Shown: one piece after another, positions 1-9,036 of the stretch
Numbering within the stretch: position 1 is the stretch's first letter
How the letters are laid out: each line of letters starts with the position of its first letter
Source: Pelolinea sp.
GTDB lineage: Bacteria > Chloroflexota > Anaerolineae > Anaerolineales > Anaerolineaceae
Reading direction: 5' to 3'
Length of the DNA stretch: 64,000 nt
Assembly: GCA_012797975.1 (NCBI GenBank)
Contig: JAAZOD010000026.1
Span: forward strand, 1-64,000
Notes under the pieces: model-generated
Databases searched by the model: none
Told to the model about the DNA's origin: nothing
The model's input: the letters and a program-made list of their open reading frames with translations, nothing else
Program-made: the position numbers and the translations under genes

Positions 1-1
1 C

Positions 2-166
2 AACATCACCCTCCCGGCCAATGTCGAAATGGTCATGCCCGGCGACCGAACCAACATGGAAGTGGAACTGATCATCCCCGTGGCTCTTGAGCAGGGTTCT
101 GACTTCGCCATCCGCGAAGGCGGCCTCACCGTCGGCGCTGGTGTCATCACTGAAATCTTGGAGTAA
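2..166 (+). CDS. tuf: Elongation factor Tu, C-terminal fragment (5' end outside window)
   Basis: Only the last 54 codons are present, in frame from base 2 to a TAA at 164-166. The fragment covers the end of domain 3, with the EF-Tu signatures EMVMPGD and FAIREGG followed by TVGAG. EF-Tu delivers aminoacyl-tRNA to the ribosome as a GTP complex. Two arginines that are very common in the family are replaced here: the R before FAIREGG is D, and the R after it is L (E. coli R373 and R381 by counting back from the C-terminus). It lies 11 bp before rpsJ, as expected for the end of a str operon. The identification is firm; the meaning of the substitutions is unknown. Confidence 0.93.
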   Translation, partial: NITLPANVEMVMPGDRTNMEVELIIPVALEQGSDFAIREGGLTVGAGVITEILE

Positions 167-177
167 AAAGGACTATT

Positions 178-486
178 ATGGCAAAGCAAAAAATTCGCAT
201 CCGATTGAAAGCGTATGATCATCGTGTATTGGATCAATCTGCAAAAAGAATCGTAGAGACTGCTGAAAGAAGCGGTGCAAAGGTGGTTGGGCCTGTGCCG
301 CTGCCGACTAAAATCGAAAAATTCACCGTGAGAAGATCAGCTTTCATTGACAAAGATTCTCACGAGCATTTTGAAATTCGAACTCACAATCGGATCATTG
401 ATGTCCTGGAACCCGATGCCAAGACGATTGATATGTTGATGAGGCTCAATTTACCGGCTGGTGTTGATATCGAGATCAAGATCTAA
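178..486 (+). CDS. rpsJ: 30S ribosomal protein S10
   Basis: A 102-residue protein, the normal S10 length, with typical segments such as [13 protein letters not shown] near the N-terminus and GPVPLPTK near residue 40. S10 sits in the 30S head and also serves as NusE in antitermination. An AAGGA Shine-Dalgarno (SD) lies just before the ATG. It is the first S10-operon gene but is separated from rplC by 204 bp, an unusually long gap for this operon, which holds a promoter candidate and a structured leader. Confidence 0.98.
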   Translation: MAKQKIRIRLKAYDHRVLDQSAKRIVETAERSGAKVVGPVPLPTKIEKFTVRRSAFIDKDSHEHFEIRTHNRIIDVLEPDAKTIDMLMRLNLPAGVDIEIKI

Positions 487-515
487 GCGGTCGGCTGGTA
501 AATTTTAACAAAATA

Positions 516-524
516 TGGTATAGT
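516..524 (+). promoter_or_regulatory. Extended -10 promoter candidate before rplC
   Basis: TGG followed by TATAGT matches the extended -10 form TGn-TATAAT with one mismatch. No convincing -35 is present about 17 bp upstream. Predicted start of transcription is near 531, immediately before a perfect hairpin. This would let rplC and the downstream genes be expressed apart from tuf-rpsJ. Confidence 0.5.
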
Positions 525-531
525 AATTCGG

Positions 532-658
532 TTTTGGGCAACACCCAAAAGGTGATGCAAGAATTTTCTTATTGGCGACTGTAAACGAAACCAAGTTGGC
601 CAACGGATTATTGACTACATCACTGAAAGATGATGCAGCTTTGCCCAAGCTGACAGTC
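532..658 (+). promoter_or_regulatory. Structured mRNA leader between rpsJ and rplC
   Basis: The stretch contains a perfect 7-bp hairpin (TTTTGGG 532-538 with CCCAAAA 544-550, loop CAACA), a 10-bp palindrome at 595-604, and two crossing complementarities. GTGATG 552-557 can pair with CATCAC 618-623, and GACTGT 577-582 can pair with ACAGTC 653-658. CATC 618-621 can instead pair with GATG 629-632. The layout resembles ribosomal-protein autoregulatory leaders that switch between structures. L3 or L4 control is inference; no known motif was recognised. An AAGGAG SD follows before the rplC ATG. Confidence 0.4.
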
Positions 659-690
659 TTGAAAACAAACTTAAGGAGAAAAAACAAAAT

Positions 691-1320
691 ATGTTCAAAG
701 GGCTTATTGGAAAAAAGGTTGGCATGACCCAGATTTTCGATTCGGACGGCAATGCGGTTCCGGTAACATTAATCGAAGCTGGGCCATGTTTCGTTACCCA
801 GATTCGTCAGATTGAACGCGATGGTTATTCAGCAGTTCAACTCGGGTATGGAGAAGTTCCAGAACGGAAATTGACCAGCGGGGAAAAAGGTCATTTGAAA
901 AAGAATGAAATTCCAGCAGTACGTTATTTGAGAGAATTTCGCGCAAAAACGTTCGACGTGAAAGAAGGCGATAAGGTAGACGTCAGCCAGTTCGCTGTGG
1001 GCAGTCACGTGGATGTTGTTGGTTTTAGCAAGGGTCGTGGTTTTGCAGGTTCTGTAAAGCGCTACCATTTTCGCGGTGGACCTAAGACCCATGGCGCTTC
1101 CGATCGCTTAAGAGCACCAGGTTCTAGTGGTTCGGGTACCACACCAGGGCGTGTGTATAAGAATAAACGTCGACCAGGGCGCATGGGCAACGACCGCGTG
1201 ACCTCACAAAATGTGGCAGTAGCATTTGTGGATGTCGAGAAGAACCTTCTAGGGATCAATGGATCTGTTCCGGGCCCCAAAGGTGGTTTGGTTGTTATCA
1301 AAGAGGCAAGGAAGCAATAG
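691..1320 (+). CDS. rplC: 50S ribosomal protein L3
   Basis: A 209-residue L3 with the N-terminal [13 protein letters not shown] signature and a central glycine- and arginine-rich extension ([14 protein letters not shown], then GRMGNDRVT) that reaches toward the peptidyl transferase centre. L3 is an early assembly protein of the 50S subunit. A good AAGGAG SD precedes the ATG. It heads the rplC-rplD-rplW-rplB block, which may be transcribed from the internal promoter at 516-524. Confidence 0.98.
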   Translation: MFKGLIGKKVGMTQIFDSDGNAVPVTLIEAGPCFVTQIRQIERDGYSAVQLGYGEVPERKLTSGEKGHLKKNEIPAVRYLREFRAKTFDVKEGDKVDVSQFAVGSHVDVVGFSKGRGFAGSVKRYHFRGGPKTHGASDRLRAPGSSGSGTTPGRVYKNKRRPGRMGNDRVTSQNVAVAFVDVEKNLLGINGSVPGPKGGLVVIKEARKQ

Positions 1321-1364
1321 CGAAAAATATCGGAACAATAGATTCCGCTTAAATGGAGCCAATC

Positions 1365-1997
1365 ATGAAGGTAGATGTAATTGATTTCAAAGGAAAGAAA
1401 GTAGGCGATGTAGAGCTTCCAAAAGATATTTTTGAAGCCCCCATTAATGTAGCTTTAATGCATCAGGCCTATGTTCGCCAAATGGCAAATGCTCATTTAG
1501 GTACCCATGAAACGAAGACCCGCAGTGATGTTTCCGGTGGTGGCAAAAAACCATGGAAACAAAAAGGTACCGGACGCGCTCGTCAGGGTTCCACCCGTGC
1601 AGCTCAATGGGTGGGTGGTGGAAAGATTTTCACCCCTCATATGCGCAGTTATGACCAAAAAATGCCGTTGAAAATGCGCCGTGCTGCACTACGTTCTGCA
1701 TTGAGTGTAAAAGCCAACGACGGCGAAATTATTGTGGTTGATGATGTCACACTGAAAGAGACGAAAAGCAAGGAATTATCACAGGCGTTTGAAAAATGGG
1801 CTGGCGATAACTCAGCACTGCTTGTAATGCCTGACAAGAAAAAAGAGAACGTATTTGTTTCCGCCAAAAATTTGCCGGATGTCAAGGTTTTGCTTGCACA
1901 TTACCTGAATATTCGTGATCTTTTGACGTATGATCGCCTGGTTTTGGAAAAATCATCCATTCAAGTTATCGAAGAATTTTTGGGAAAAGGAAAATAG
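1365..1997 (+). CDS. rplD: 50S ribosomal protein L4 (L4/L1e)
   Basis: L4 lines the peptide exit tunnel; in gammaproteobacteria it also represses its own operon by binding the S10 leader. The 210-residue protein has the family motif THETKTRSDVSGGGKKPW and the following QKGTGRARQGSTR. An upstream in-frame ATG at 1353 would add four residues. The ATG at 1365 is preferred because GGAG (1355-1358) lies 6 bp before it, while 1353 has no SD. Two bases separate the stop and the rplW ATG. Confidence 0.96.
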   Translation: MKVDVIDFKGKKVGDVELPKDIFEAPINVALMHQAYVRQMANAHLGTHETKTRSDVSGGGKKPWKQKGTGRARQGSTRAAQWVGGGKIFTPHMRSYDQKMPLKMRRAALRSALSVKANDGEIIVVDDVTLKETKSKELSQAFEKWAGDNSALLVMPDKKKENVFVSAKNLPDVKVLLAHYLNIRDLLTYDRLVLEKSSIQVIEEFLGKGK

Positions 1998-1998
1998 G

Positions 1999-2304
1999 AT
2001 GAAAACACCATTCGATATTCTAAAGCGACCATTGGTCACAGAAAAAACAGCTTACCAATCCAGCAAACTGCACCAATATGTATTTGAAGTGGATGGGAAT
2101 GCGACGAAGGTTGATGTGAAGGATGCCGTAGAGAAAGCCTTCAATGTGCATGTTCAGAATGTCAACATTATCAATGTGCCAGCAAAACGTGGAAGAAGAG
2201 CACGCAGCCGCCGTGTTGCGATCCGAAATTCGGAATACAAGAAAGCGATCGTAACCTTGAATGCGGAAGATAGAATTGCAATGTTCGAGGGAGTCGAAGA
2301 ATGA
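1999..2304 (+). CDS. rplW: 50S ribosomal protein L23
   Basis: A 101-residue L23, which binds 23S rRNA domain III at the tunnel exit and forms the docking site for trigger factor and SRP. Family features are [10 protein letters not shown] near the N-terminus and NTVxxxGKxRR-like basic sequence ([12 protein letters not shown]). The reading frame is open upstream to 1930, but the ATG at 1999, with an AAGG-rich region before it, gives the usual protein. The stop overlaps the rplB start by 4 bp (ATGA), implying translational coupling. Confidence 0.96.
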   Translation: MKTPFDILKRPLVTEKTAYQSSKLHQYVFEVDGNATKVDVKDAVEKAFNVHVQNVNIINVPAKRGRRARSRRVAIRNSEYKKAIVTLNAEDRIAMFEGVEE

Positions 2305-3137
2305 GCGTAAAGGTATATAAACCAGTTACTCCCGGTCAGCGCCATCGCACGGGAATGACTTTTGATGAAATCACCAAAACTACTCCTGAAAAAGGATTGG
2401 TCGTTTCACGCAACAATAAATCAGGGCGCAATATGTATGGTCGCATCACCGTGCGCCATCGTGGTGGTGGTAACAAGACCAAAGTTCGCGTGATCGATTT
2501 CAAACGTGAAAAAAATGGGGTTCCTGCAATCGTAAGCGCCATTGAATATGATCCAAACCGCTCCGCCCGATTGGCATTGTTGACCTATGCGGATGGTGAA
2601 AAGCGCTATATTATCGCTCCCCTGGGATTGAAAGTAGGGGATAAGGTCATGTCTGGAAGCCAGGCAGAGATCAAACCCGGTAACACCTTACCGATTGCTA
2701 ATATTCCGATTGGTACGATGGTTCACAATATCGAACTTACCGAAGGCCGGGGCGGTCAGATCGTTCGCTCTGCGGGTGCGGCAGCCCAATTGCTTGCCAA
2801 AGAAGGCGAGTATGCTCAACTGCGCCTGCCTTCCGGTGAAGTACGGCTTGTTCGCCAAAAATGCACGGCGACCATTGGTCAAGTTGGAAATCTTGAGCAC
2901 AGCCAGGAGCAATTAGGCCGTGCTGGACAAAAACGACATAAAGGTATCCGTCCGACCGTGCGCGGCAGCGCGATGTCTCCGCGCGATCATCCCCATGGTG
3001 GTGGTGAAGGCCGTTCACCGATCGGTATGCCAGGTCCTAAATCTCCCTGGGGCAAACCGACACTGGGTTACCGGACCAGGAAGAACAAGAAAACCAATAA
3101 GTATATCGTTCGTCGCAGAAATGCTGCGAAGAGATAA
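2301..3137 (+). CDS. rplB: 50S ribosomal protein L2
   Basis: A 278-residue L2, one of the most conserved ribosomal proteins, needed for subunit joining and peptidyl transfer. The signature HPHGGGEG, which carries the catalytically implicated histidine, is intact near residue 230, followed by [17 protein letters not shown]. Standard length and a 4-bp overlap with rplW. Confidence 0.98.
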   Translation: MSVKVYKPVTPGQRHRTGMTFDEITKTTPEKGLVVSRNNKSGRNMYGRITVRHRGGGNKTKVRVIDFKREKNGVPAIVSAIEYDPNRSARLALLTYADGEKRYIIAPLGLKVGDKVMSGSQAEIKPGNTLPIANIPIGTMVHNIELTEGRGGQIVRSAGAAAQLLAKEGEYAQLRLPSGEVRLVRQKCTATIGQVGNLEHSQEQLGRAGQKRHKGIRPTVRGSAMSPRDHPHGGGEGRSPIGMPGPKSPWGKPTLGYRTRKNKKTNKYIVRRRNAAKR

Positions 3138-3166
3138 TTGAGTGGAAGATTAAGGAGCTAGTAACT

Positions 3167-3445
3167 ATGTCTCGATCTCTGAAAAAAGGACCGTTCGTAG
3201 ATCCGAAATTATTGAAAAAAATTGAGGAAATGAACACCAAGAATGAAAAGAAAGTGGTGCGGACCTGGAGTCGTGCCAGCACGATCTTCCCTCAAATGGT
3301 TGGTCATACCATTGCGGTTCATGATGGACATCGTCATGTGCCGATCTACGTAACAGAAAACATGGTTGGGCATAAATTAGGTGAATTTGCCCCCACTCGA
3401 CATTTTCGCGGTCATATGTCTGAAAAAGCCGCCAGTAAGGAATAG
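3167..3445 (+). CDS. rpsS: 30S ribosomal protein S19
   Basis: A 92-residue S19 beginning [11 protein letters not shown], with HDGRxHVPxYVTE-type sequence and [12 protein letters not shown] near the C-terminus. S19 binds the 16S 3' domain in the 30S head together with S13. An AAGGAG SD lies 8 bp before the ATG. Followed after 9 bp by rplV, the standard S10-operon order. Confidence 0.98.
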   Translation: MSRSLKKGPFVDPKLLKKIEEMNTKNEKKVVRTWSRASTIFPQMVGHTIAVHDGHRHVPIYVTENMVGHKLGEFAPTRHFRGHMSEKAASKE

Positions 3446-3454
3446 GATTAAGTC

Positions 3455-3790
3455 ATGGACGTACGCGCTGAATTAAAATACTGTCCGGTTTCTCCACAAA
3501 AAGCCCGTCTGGTCATTGATGTGGTGCGTGGAAAGCCAGTCGAAAAAGCGATCACCGATCTAAAGTTCATGCATAAAGCAGCTTCAGAACCGATCTGCAA
3601 ATTGATTGAATCAGCGGCTGCCAACGCGGAGAATAATTTCGGTATTGATCGCAGCAAATTGGTTATTAGTGAAATCTCGGCTGATGGGGCCCCAATTAGA
3701 AAATGGCGCCGCTTTGGTGCACGTGGAAGATTCAAACCGATCTTGAAACGATCTTCTCATATAAAGATTGTTTTGCAGGACAAGGCATAA
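3455..3790 (+). CDS. rplV: 50S ribosomal protein L22
   Basis: A 111-residue L22, which binds all six 23S domains and whose beta hairpin lines the exit tunnel next to L4. Typical elements are [15 protein letters not shown] near the N-terminus and the C-terminal AxGRAxxIxKRxSHI-type segment ([16 protein letters not shown]). Standard length; in the usual place between rpsS and rpsC. Confidence 0.97.
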   Translation: MDVRAELKYCPVSPQKARLVIDVVRGKPVEKAITDLKFMHKAASEPICKLIESAAANAENNFGIDRSKLVISEISADGAPIRKWRRFGARGRFKPILKRSSHIKIVLQDKA

Positions 3791-3810
3791 AGGAAAGAGT
3801 AGGAGAAATT

Positions 3811-4488
3811 ATGGGTCGAAAAGTTCATCCAATCGGATTTCGCTTAGGGATCAACCAACCGTGGGAAGGTCGTTGGTACGCCGAAGGGCAGAATTATATT
3901 GATCAATTGCATCAGGATTTCAAAATCCGAGAATTGGTCCGCAAGATGGCTGAAAAAGCCGGTGTTTCTTTCATTGAAATCGAAAGATTCCCCAGCAAGA
4001 TTAAAATTGTTGTGAATACAGCCAAACCGGGAATTCTCATCGGTCGGAAAGGTGAAACTGTCAAGAATATTCGCAAGAGTCTTGAAGATCTCACAGGAAA
4101 GAAGATCGACTTGGAGATCAAAGAAATTGTCAATCCTGATTGCGATGCTCGATTGGTTGCTGAAAATATTGCCGGACAGATCAATCGGCGTATCAGTTAT
4201 CGACGTGCCATGAAGCGGGCAATTCAACAAGCCATGCGGCAGGGTGCAGAAGGCGTCAAGATCGAAGTTGCTGGTCGTTTGAACGGCGCTGAAATGTCAC
4301 GCTCGGTATGGCTGCGTGAAGGACGTGTGCCGCTGCAAACCTTGCGCGCGAATATTGACTTTGCGCGTGACTATGCTTTGACCACCTACGGGAAGATAGG
4401 CATCAAGGTTTGGATCTACAAGGGCGAGATCATGCCTGGTACTGAAGAAGTGTTAGAAGAAACTGAAGGCGTTTACGTTAGCGAATAA
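3811..4488 (+). CDS. rpsC: 30S ribosomal protein S3
   Basis: A 225-residue S3 with an N-terminal [13 protein letters not shown] signature, a KH domain with GILIGRKGE around residues 75-83, and the C-terminal [11 protein letters not shown] motif. It forms part of the mRNA entry channel. The frame is open back to 3703 inside rplV, but the ATG at 3811 is preceded by AGGAG with good spacing and gives the family N-terminus. Ordinary member of the S10 operon. Confidence 0.97.
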   Translation: MGRKVHPIGFRLGINQPWEGRWYAEGQNYIDQLHQDFKIRELVRKMAEKAGVSFIEIERFPSKIKIVVNTAKPGILIGRKGETVKNIRKSLEDLTGKKIDLEIKEIVNPDCDARLVAENIAGQINRRISYRRAMKRAIQQAMRQGAEGVKIEVAGRLNGAEMSRSVWLREGRVPLQTLRANIDFARDYALTTYGKIGIKVWIYKGEIMPGTEEVLEETEGVYVSE

Positions 4489-4521
4489 CCTGGCGTATCG
4501 TACTGGAAAGAGGTAATTATC

Positions 4522-4944
4522 ATGTTAATGCCGAAACGTGTGAAATATCGCAAACAGATGCGCGGACGTATGAAAGGCAAAGAGCTGCGTGGAGCCGAGA
4601 TTTCTTTTGGTGAATATGCATTGCAGGCATTGGAACCCGATTGGATTTCAGCACGCCACATTGAAGCTTGCCGCCGTTCTATTGTTCGAAATTTGAAACG
4701 ACGCGGAAAAGTTTGGATCCGCATCTTCCCTGATAAACCTATTACCCGCCGTGCTCCTGAATCTCGTATGGGTAAAGGAAAAGGAAATGTAGAGTTCTGG
4801 GCATCTGTTGTAAAACCAGGCAGAATTTTATTCGAAGTGGGCGGTGTGGATGAAGAAACTGCCAAGCATGCTCTAAAACAAGCTGCCTATAAACTACCGA
4901 TTAGAACGAAGGTTATTTCGCGATCGGATATTAGTGGAGAATAG
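4522..4944 (+). CDS. rplP: 50S ribosomal protein L16
   Basis: A 140-residue L16 beginning [11 protein letters not shown], matching the conserved start of the family. The motif [20 protein letters not shown] corresponds to the loop near the A-site tRNA elbow. AGAGG lies 7 bp before the ATG at 4522; the second Met at 4528 is a less likely start. Two bases separate it from rpmC. Confidence 0.97.
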   Translation: MLMPKRVKYRKQMRGRMKGKELRGAEISFGEYALQALEPDWISARHIEACRRSIVRNLKRRGKVWIRIFPDKPITRRAPESRMGKGKGNVEFWASVVKPGRILFEVGGVDEETAKHALKQAAYKLPIRTKVISRSDISGE

Positions 4945-4946
4945 AG

Positions 4947-5159
4947 ATGAAGATCGAAGAAATTAGAAATCTCTCTGATGAAGAGTTAAAAACAAAAATA
5001 TTCGACGCAAAAAAAGAATATATGGAATTACGCTTCCAGCATATTTCTGGACAGTTAACAAATACCAGTAAATTGAAAATTACACGTCGCGATATTGCAA
5101 AACTTGAGACAATTGTACGCGAACGTGAGATAAAAAATGCTAAGGAAGGTGAGAAATGA
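4947..5159 (+). CDS. rpmC: 50S ribosomal protein L29
   Basis: A 70-residue two-helix L29 with the family pattern EIRNLSDEEL and ELRFQHISGQLTNTSKL. It lies at the tunnel exit near L23. Start 2 bp after rplP stop; its stop overlaps the rpsQ start by 4 bp, indicating coupling. Confidence 0.96.
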   Translation: MKIEEIRNLSDEELKTKIFDAKKEYMELRFQHISGQLTNTSKLKITRRDIAKLETIVREREIKNAKEGEK

Positions 5160-5428
5160 CCGCAAGAAGAAGATTACAAGGAGTTGTCACAAGCAACAAA
5201 ATGATGAAGACCGTTGTGGTCGAAGTCTCACATACCTATCGGCATCCGTTGTATCAAAAAGTTGTCCATTCTGCAAAGAGGTTTATGGCACATGACGAAC
5301 TTGGATGCAAAGTCGGTGATGAGGTCTTAATTGTCGAAAGTAAACCAATCTCTCATAATAAACGATGGGTTGTTCAGGAAATCGTGAAAAAGTCAGAACT
5401 TGAAGAAGAGATTGTAAAAGAGGGCTAA
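5156..5428 (+). CDS. rpsQ: 30S ribosomal protein S17
   Basis: A 90-residue S17 (OB fold, primary 16S binder in the body). Family markers are [18 protein letters not shown] near the N-terminus and KRFMAHDE followed by [14 protein letters not shown]. The end is slightly extended and acidic compared with E. coli S17. Overlaps rpmC by 4 bp. Confidence 0.96.
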   Translation: MTARRRLQGVVTSNKMMKTVVVEVSHTYRHPLYQKVVHSAKRFMAHDELGCKVGDEVLIVESKPISHNKRWVVQEIVKKSELEEEIVKEG

Positions 5429-5432
5429 TACC

Positions 5433-5804
5433 ATGATCCAACATGAATCTCGTTTGAAGATTGCTGACAACACTGGCGCCCGAGAAATTCTAGTGATACA
5501 TGTCGTCGGCGGGTCACGCCGCAAATATGCCCGGGTTGGTGATGTTGTGATTGGCACTGTAAAATCTGCTGCCCCTCAAGGTGGCATTAAAAAGAGTGAA
5601 GTTGTTCATGCAGTTATCGTTCGCTGTTCAAAAGAATGGCGTCGTGCTGATGGGTCCACGATCCGCTTTGATGATAATGCGGCGGTCATCCTGGACGGCG
5701 AAACTCAAAATCCCAAAGGTACCCGTATCTTTGGCCCTGTGGCACGCGAACTCCGTGAACGAGGTTATGTAAAAATTGTTTCACTCGCACCGGAAGTTAT
5801 CTAG
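5433..5804 (+). CDS. rplN: 50S ribosomal protein L14
   Basis: A 123-residue L14, the subunit-interface protein that contacts 16S helix 14 and binds the silencing factor RsfS. The signature [19 protein letters not shown] and the C-terminal [14 protein letters not shown] are both intact. Standard spc order, 4 bp after rpsQ. Confidence 0.97.
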   Translation: MIQHESRLKIADNTGAREILVIHVVGGSRRKYARVGDVVIGTVKSAAPQGGIKKSEVVHAVIVRCSKEWRRADGSTIRFDDNAAVILDGETQNPKGTRIFGPVARELRERGYVKIVSLAPEVI

Positions 5805-5827
5805 GGAAGAGAGTGTAGGAGATAAGA

Positions 5828-6157
5828 ATGAGGTCAAAAATTAAACGTGGTGATCAGGTAGAAATTGTCACCGGCCGGACTGAAGATAAGGGAAAACGTG
5901 GCGAGGTCCTTCGTGTTTTCCCAAAAAGCAAGAAGATCATGGTCCAGGGCTTGAATATTCGTACCAAACATCAAAAACAAGTCCAATCTGAAGGACGCAC
6001 TGTTAATCCAGGAATCGTGAAACTGGAAGCACCTATGAACATGTCCAACGTGATGCTGATTTGCAAAAAGTGCAACAAGCCGACCCGTGTTGGTTTTGTC
6101 CGTGAAGAGAATAAAAGCATCAGAGTCTGCAAAAAATGCGGCGCGAAATTGGATTAG
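5828..6157 (+). CDS. rplX: 50S ribosomal protein L24 with C-terminal zinc ribbon motif
   Basis: A 109-residue L24 with an N-terminal KOW domain ([20 protein letters not shown]) that starts 50S assembly. The C-terminal part carries two CKKC pairs, C79/C82 and C101/C104, a plausible Zn ribbon seen in many bacterial L24 proteins. An AGGAG SD precedes the ATG. Together with Zn-type S14, S4 and L36, this indicates cysteine-containing (zinc) forms throughout this locus. Confidence 0.97.
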   Translation: MRSKIKRGDQVEIVTGRTEDKGKRGEVLRVFPKSKKIMVQGLNIRTKHQKQVQSEGRTVNPGIVKLEAPMNMSNVMLICKKCNKPTRVGFVREENKSIRVCKKCGAKLD

Positions 6158-6173
6158 TGGAGCGGAGAATACA

Positions 6174-6716
6174 ATGAATGTGTTAAAAGAGAAATATCAA
6201 AAAGAGGTAATTCCCGCCCTGATGAAGGAATTCTCCATAGCAAATGTTATGCAGGTTCCCAAGCTTGAGAAGGTGGTTGTGAATATTGGCTTGGGTGAGG
6301 CATTGGATAATCCCAAAGCACTGGATGCTGCCGCGGCAGATATCATGGCTATCACAGGGCAGAAACCGATCATCATAAAAGCCAAGAAAAGTATTGCAAA
6401 CTTCAAACTTCGCGAAGGTCGCTTGATCGGTGCAAAAGTCACTTTGCGTGGTGAAAAGATGTGGGCATTCATGGATCGCCTTATTAACATCGGCCTTCCA
6501 CGTTTGCGTGACTTTCGCGGGATCAATCGAAATTCCTTTGATGGAAGAGGAAACTATACTCTGGGTTTGCAAGAGCAGCTGATCTTCCCTGAAATTGAAT
6601 ACGATAAGATCGACAAAGTCAGAGGTATGGAAATCACGGTTGTGACAACTGCTCCAAATGATGAACAATCCTTGGCAATGTTAAGCATGTTGGGAATGCC
6701 CTTCAGGAAGGTATAA
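6174..6716 (+). CDS. rplE: 50S ribosomal protein L5
   Basis: A 180-residue L5, which binds 5S rRNA and touches the P-site tRNA. Typical features are [36 protein letters not shown] and [18 protein letters not shown]-type sequence in the middle. The frame runs open from 6087 within rplX, but the ATG at 6174 follows GGAG and gives the family length. The stop is 2 bp from the rpsN start. Confidence 0.96.
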   Translation: MNVLKEKYQKEVIPALMKEFSIANVMQVPKLEKVVVNIGLGEALDNPKALDAAAADIMAITGQKPIIIKAKKSIANFKLREGRLIGAKVTLRGEKMWAFMDRLINIGLPRLRDFRGINRNSFDGRGNYTLGLQEQLIFPEIEYDKIDKVRGMEITVVTTAPNDEQSLAMLSMLGMPFRKV

Positions 6717-6718
6717 AG

Positions 6719-6901
6719 ATGGCAAAAAAATGTATGCAGTATCGTGAAATGAGAAGAGAATATCCTACGCAGGTTCGAAATCGCTGCAAGATTTGCGGTC
6801 GACCCCGCGGCTATATGCGCCGATTTGGAATTTGTAGGATTTGTTTCCGGGAATTAGCCCTGAACGGCAAGATCCCCGGTGTAACAAAATCATCATGGTA
6901 A
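6719..6901 (+). CDS. rpsN: 30S ribosomal protein S14, zinc-binding (C+) type
   Basis: A 60-residue short S14 with the zinc cluster C23-x2-C26 and C39-x2-C42, the C+ form; the zinc-free form is about 100 residues. The C-terminal GxIPGVxKSSW ending is intact. S14 lies in the 30S head. No SD-free paralogue is visible in this window. Confidence 0.97.
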   Translation: MAKKCMQYREMRREYPTQVRNRCKICGRPRGYMRRFGICRICFRELALNGKIPGVTKSSW

Positions 6902-6919
6902 ACCATCCGGAGGTATTGA

Positions 6920-7333
6920 ATGAGTATAAATGATCCTATTGCTGATATGCTGACTCGCATCCGGAATGGTGCGGCAAATAACCAATCTGTTGTTGCGATG
7001 CCTGCTTCTAAAATGAAAGCAGAAATTGCCCGAATCTTGAAAGCGGAAGGTTTCGTCTCTGGTTATGAGATCGTTGATGGACCGAAAGCCCCTCAAAAGA
7101 TTCTGCGCATCAATCTCAAATACATTGGAGATCGCCGACAGCGCAAAGCGGTCATTACTGGTCTTGTTCGAATCAGTAAACCCGGTCGAAGAATTTATAC
7201 CCACAAACGCGAGATTCCGTGGGTACGTTCCGGAATGGGTGTGGCAATTTTGTCAACTCCGAAGGGAATTATGACCGGTCAAGAAGCCCAAAAGATTGGC
7301 GTGGGCGGCGAAATTCTGTGTAAGGTATGGTAG
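6920..7333 (+). CDS. rpsH: 30S ribosomal protein S8
   Basis: A 137-residue S8 beginning with DPIADMLTRIRNG and ending with the conserved VGGEILCKVW. S8 binds the central domain of 16S rRNA and in E. coli represses the spc operon. GGAGG precedes the ATG. Standard location after rpsN. Confidence 0.97.
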   Translation: MSINDPIADMLTRIRNGAANNQSVVAMPASKMKAEIARILKAEGFVSGYEIVDGPKAPQKILRINLKYIGDRRQRKAVITGLVRISKPGRRIYTHKREIPWVRSGMGVAILSTPKGIMTGQEAQKIGVGGEILCKVW

Positions 7334-7342
7334 GAGGATATT

Positions 7343-7891
7343 GTGTCTCGAATTGGTAAAATGCCTATAACTATACCTGCAGGAGTACAGGTCGATGTCA
7401 ACGGGTCCGATGTGACTGTGAAAGGACCGAAAGGAACCATGCAATACACCTTTTCTCCCATTATTGAAATTAAAAAAGAGGAGAATAAGGTTGTTGTGAA
7501 TCGTTCTTCTGAAGAGAAAAATGTGCGTGCTTTGCATGGAACAACCCGCGCCATCCTGCAAAATATGATCACTGGTGTACATACAGGATTCAAAAAAGTT
7601 TTGCAGATAGAGGGTGTCGGCTACCGCGCTGAAAAGACGGGTTCTGATGTGACCATCTATGTTGGATACTCTCATCCTATAAAAGTTGTTCCTCCCGCAG
7701 GAATCAGTTTTGACGTTGACGATAAAACGAAAACCATTACCGTCAATGGGTATGACAAACAGACCGTTGGGCAGGTTGCAGCGGAAATCAGAAAACTAAG
7801 ACCGCCGGAGCCCTATAAAGGGAAAGGTATTCATTATATTGATGAACATCTGCGCCACAAACCTGGTAAATCTGCCAAAGTTGGTGCATAG
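7343..7891 (+). CDS. rplF: 50S ribosomal protein L6 (GTG start)
   Basis: A 182-residue L6 starting SRIGKMPITIPAGV with two tandem L6 folds and the C-terminal signature RxPEPYKGKGIHY (PPEPYKGKGI). The start codon is GTG at 7343, with AGGAGG 5 bp upstream; no ATG gives the correct N-terminus. L6 supports the GTPase-associated centre. Confidence 0.97.
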   Translation: MSRIGKMPITIPAGVQVDVNGSDVTVKGPKGTMQYTFSPIIEIKKEENKVVVNRSSEEKNVRALHGTTRAILQNMITGVHTGFKKVLQIEGVGYRAEKTGSDVTIYVGYSHPIKVVPPAGISFDVDDKTKTITVNGYDKQTVGQVAAEIRKLRPPEPYKGKGIHYIDEHLRHKPGKSAKVGA

Positions 7892-7916
7892 GAAATTACT
7901 CCGGGAAGGTTGAAAA

Positions 7917-8282
7917 ATGGCAAATAAATCAAGAAATGAAGCAAGATTGAAAAGACATCGCAGAGTTCGCAAAGATATCTACGGTGTTGCTGAAAAGCCA
8001 CGAATGTGTGTATTTCGCAGTTTATCCGATATCTACGTCCAGGTTATTGATGATGACAAAGGGATCACCCTGGTTTCATCCTCCAGTCTGGACAAAGAAT
8101 TAAAAGGCAAGCTCAAAGGAAAAAACAAGACTGAACAAGCAGTTGAGGTCGGTAAACTGGTTGCTGCCCGTGCCAAAGAAAAGAAGATCAGTGATGTGGT
8201 CTTCGATCGTGGTGGGTATCGGTTTGACGGAAGAGTAAAAGCTCTTGCGAATGCAGCCAGAGAAGCTGGTTTGAAATTCTAA
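7917..8282 (+). CDS. rplR: 50S ribosomal protein L18
   Basis: A 121-residue L18, which recruits 5S rRNA with L5. Family sequence [14 protein letters not shown] at the N-terminus (basic, 5S contact) and [24 protein letters not shown] at the C-terminus. GGGAAGG SD before the ATG. Ordinary. Confidence 0.97.
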   Translation: MANKSRNEARLKRHRRVRKDIYGVAEKPRMCVFRSLSDIYVQVIDDDKGITLVSSSSLDKELKGKLKGKNKTEQAVEVGKLVAARAKEKKISDVVFDRGGYRFDGRVKALANAAREAGLKF

Positions 8283-8315
8283 CATCGGCATGAGCGAAGA
8301 ATAGGAATTAAAAAT

Positions 8316-8837
8316 ATGGCATATCAATCAGTTGAAAAAGAATATGACGAACGAGTAGTTGAGATCAAGCGTGTTGCCAAAGTGGTCAAAGGCGGACGCA
8401 GGTTTCAGTTCCGTGTGGCTATTGTTGCCGGTGATAATAATGGAACCGTTGGATTGGGAGTTGGAAAAGCAAATTCAGTTCCCGATGCAATGAAAAAAGC
8501 TACAGCTCACGCGTATAAGAATATGCATAAGGTTTCATTGCAGGGCACCACAATCCCGCATGAAGTGATTGGAAAAGTTGCCGGAGCACGTGTTCTGTTG
8601 AAACCAGCTTCGCTGGGAACCGGCGTAATTGCTGGCGGTGGAGTGCGTGCCGTGTTGGAAGCTGTCGGAGTTCGTGATATTCTCACAAAATCCCTCGGGA
8701 GTGCAAATATCCTCAATGTTGTAAAAGCAACCTTTGAAGCGCTTGATCAACTATACTCTCCAGCCGAAATGGCCGAGATGCGCGGAAAATCTGCAAAAGA
8801 TTTGGCTCCCTTCTGGGAAAGGAGAGAAAATGGCTAA
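8316..8837 (+). CDS. rpsE: 30S ribosomal protein S5
   Basis: A 173-residue S5 with an N-terminal dsRNA-binding-like domain (VKGGRRFQFRVAIVAGD) and the conserved GxVGLGxGKA region, then the S5 C-terminal domain. S5 takes part in decoding fidelity. Its last codons overlap rpmD by 8 bp (ATGGCTAA), so rpmD translation is probably coupled. Confidence 0.97.
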   Translation: MAYQSVEKEYDERVVEIKRVAKVVKGGRRFQFRVAIVAGDNNGTVGLGVGKANSVPDAMKKATAHAYKNMHKVSLQGTTIPHEVIGKVAGARVLLKPASLGTGVIAGGGVRAVLEAVGVRDILTKSLGSANILNVVKATFEALDQLYSPAEMAEMRGKSAKDLAPFWERRENG

Positions 8838-9036
8838 ATCTATCTCTGGAAAAATTTTGAAGATAACATTGGTGAGAAGTCCTATCGGAAATACGATGAA
8901 GCATCGCGATACCCTGCGAGCACTTGGTCTACACCGAATTGGGCAAACCATTGAACAAAAAGACACCCCCACGGTGAGGGGAATGCTGGCAAAAGTGAAT
9001 CATCTTGTAAAAATTGAAGTGCAGGAAGAAAAATGA
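8830..9036 (+). CDS. rpmD: 50S ribosomal protein L30
   Basis: A 68-residue L30 with KITLVRSPIG and the TLRALGLHRIGQTIEQKDTP segment of the family. The open frame extends back to 8734 inside rpsE, but ATG 8830 follows GGAGAG and aligns with the L30 start. Overlaps rpsE by 8 bp and rplO by 4 bp. Confidence 0.95.
   Translation: MAKSISGKILKITLVRSPIGNTMKHRDTLRALGLHRIGQTIEQKDTPTVRGMLAKVNHLVKIEVQEEK

Noticed and set aside
505-687. 60-codon minus-strand frame in the rpsJ-rplC gap
   Set aside because: Covers a region better explained as an mRNA leader; no SD and low-complexity translation.
6770-6790. GGTTCGAAA-like tRNA T-loop in rpsN
   Set aside because: Within a conserved ribosomal protein coding region and without acceptor or anticodon stems.
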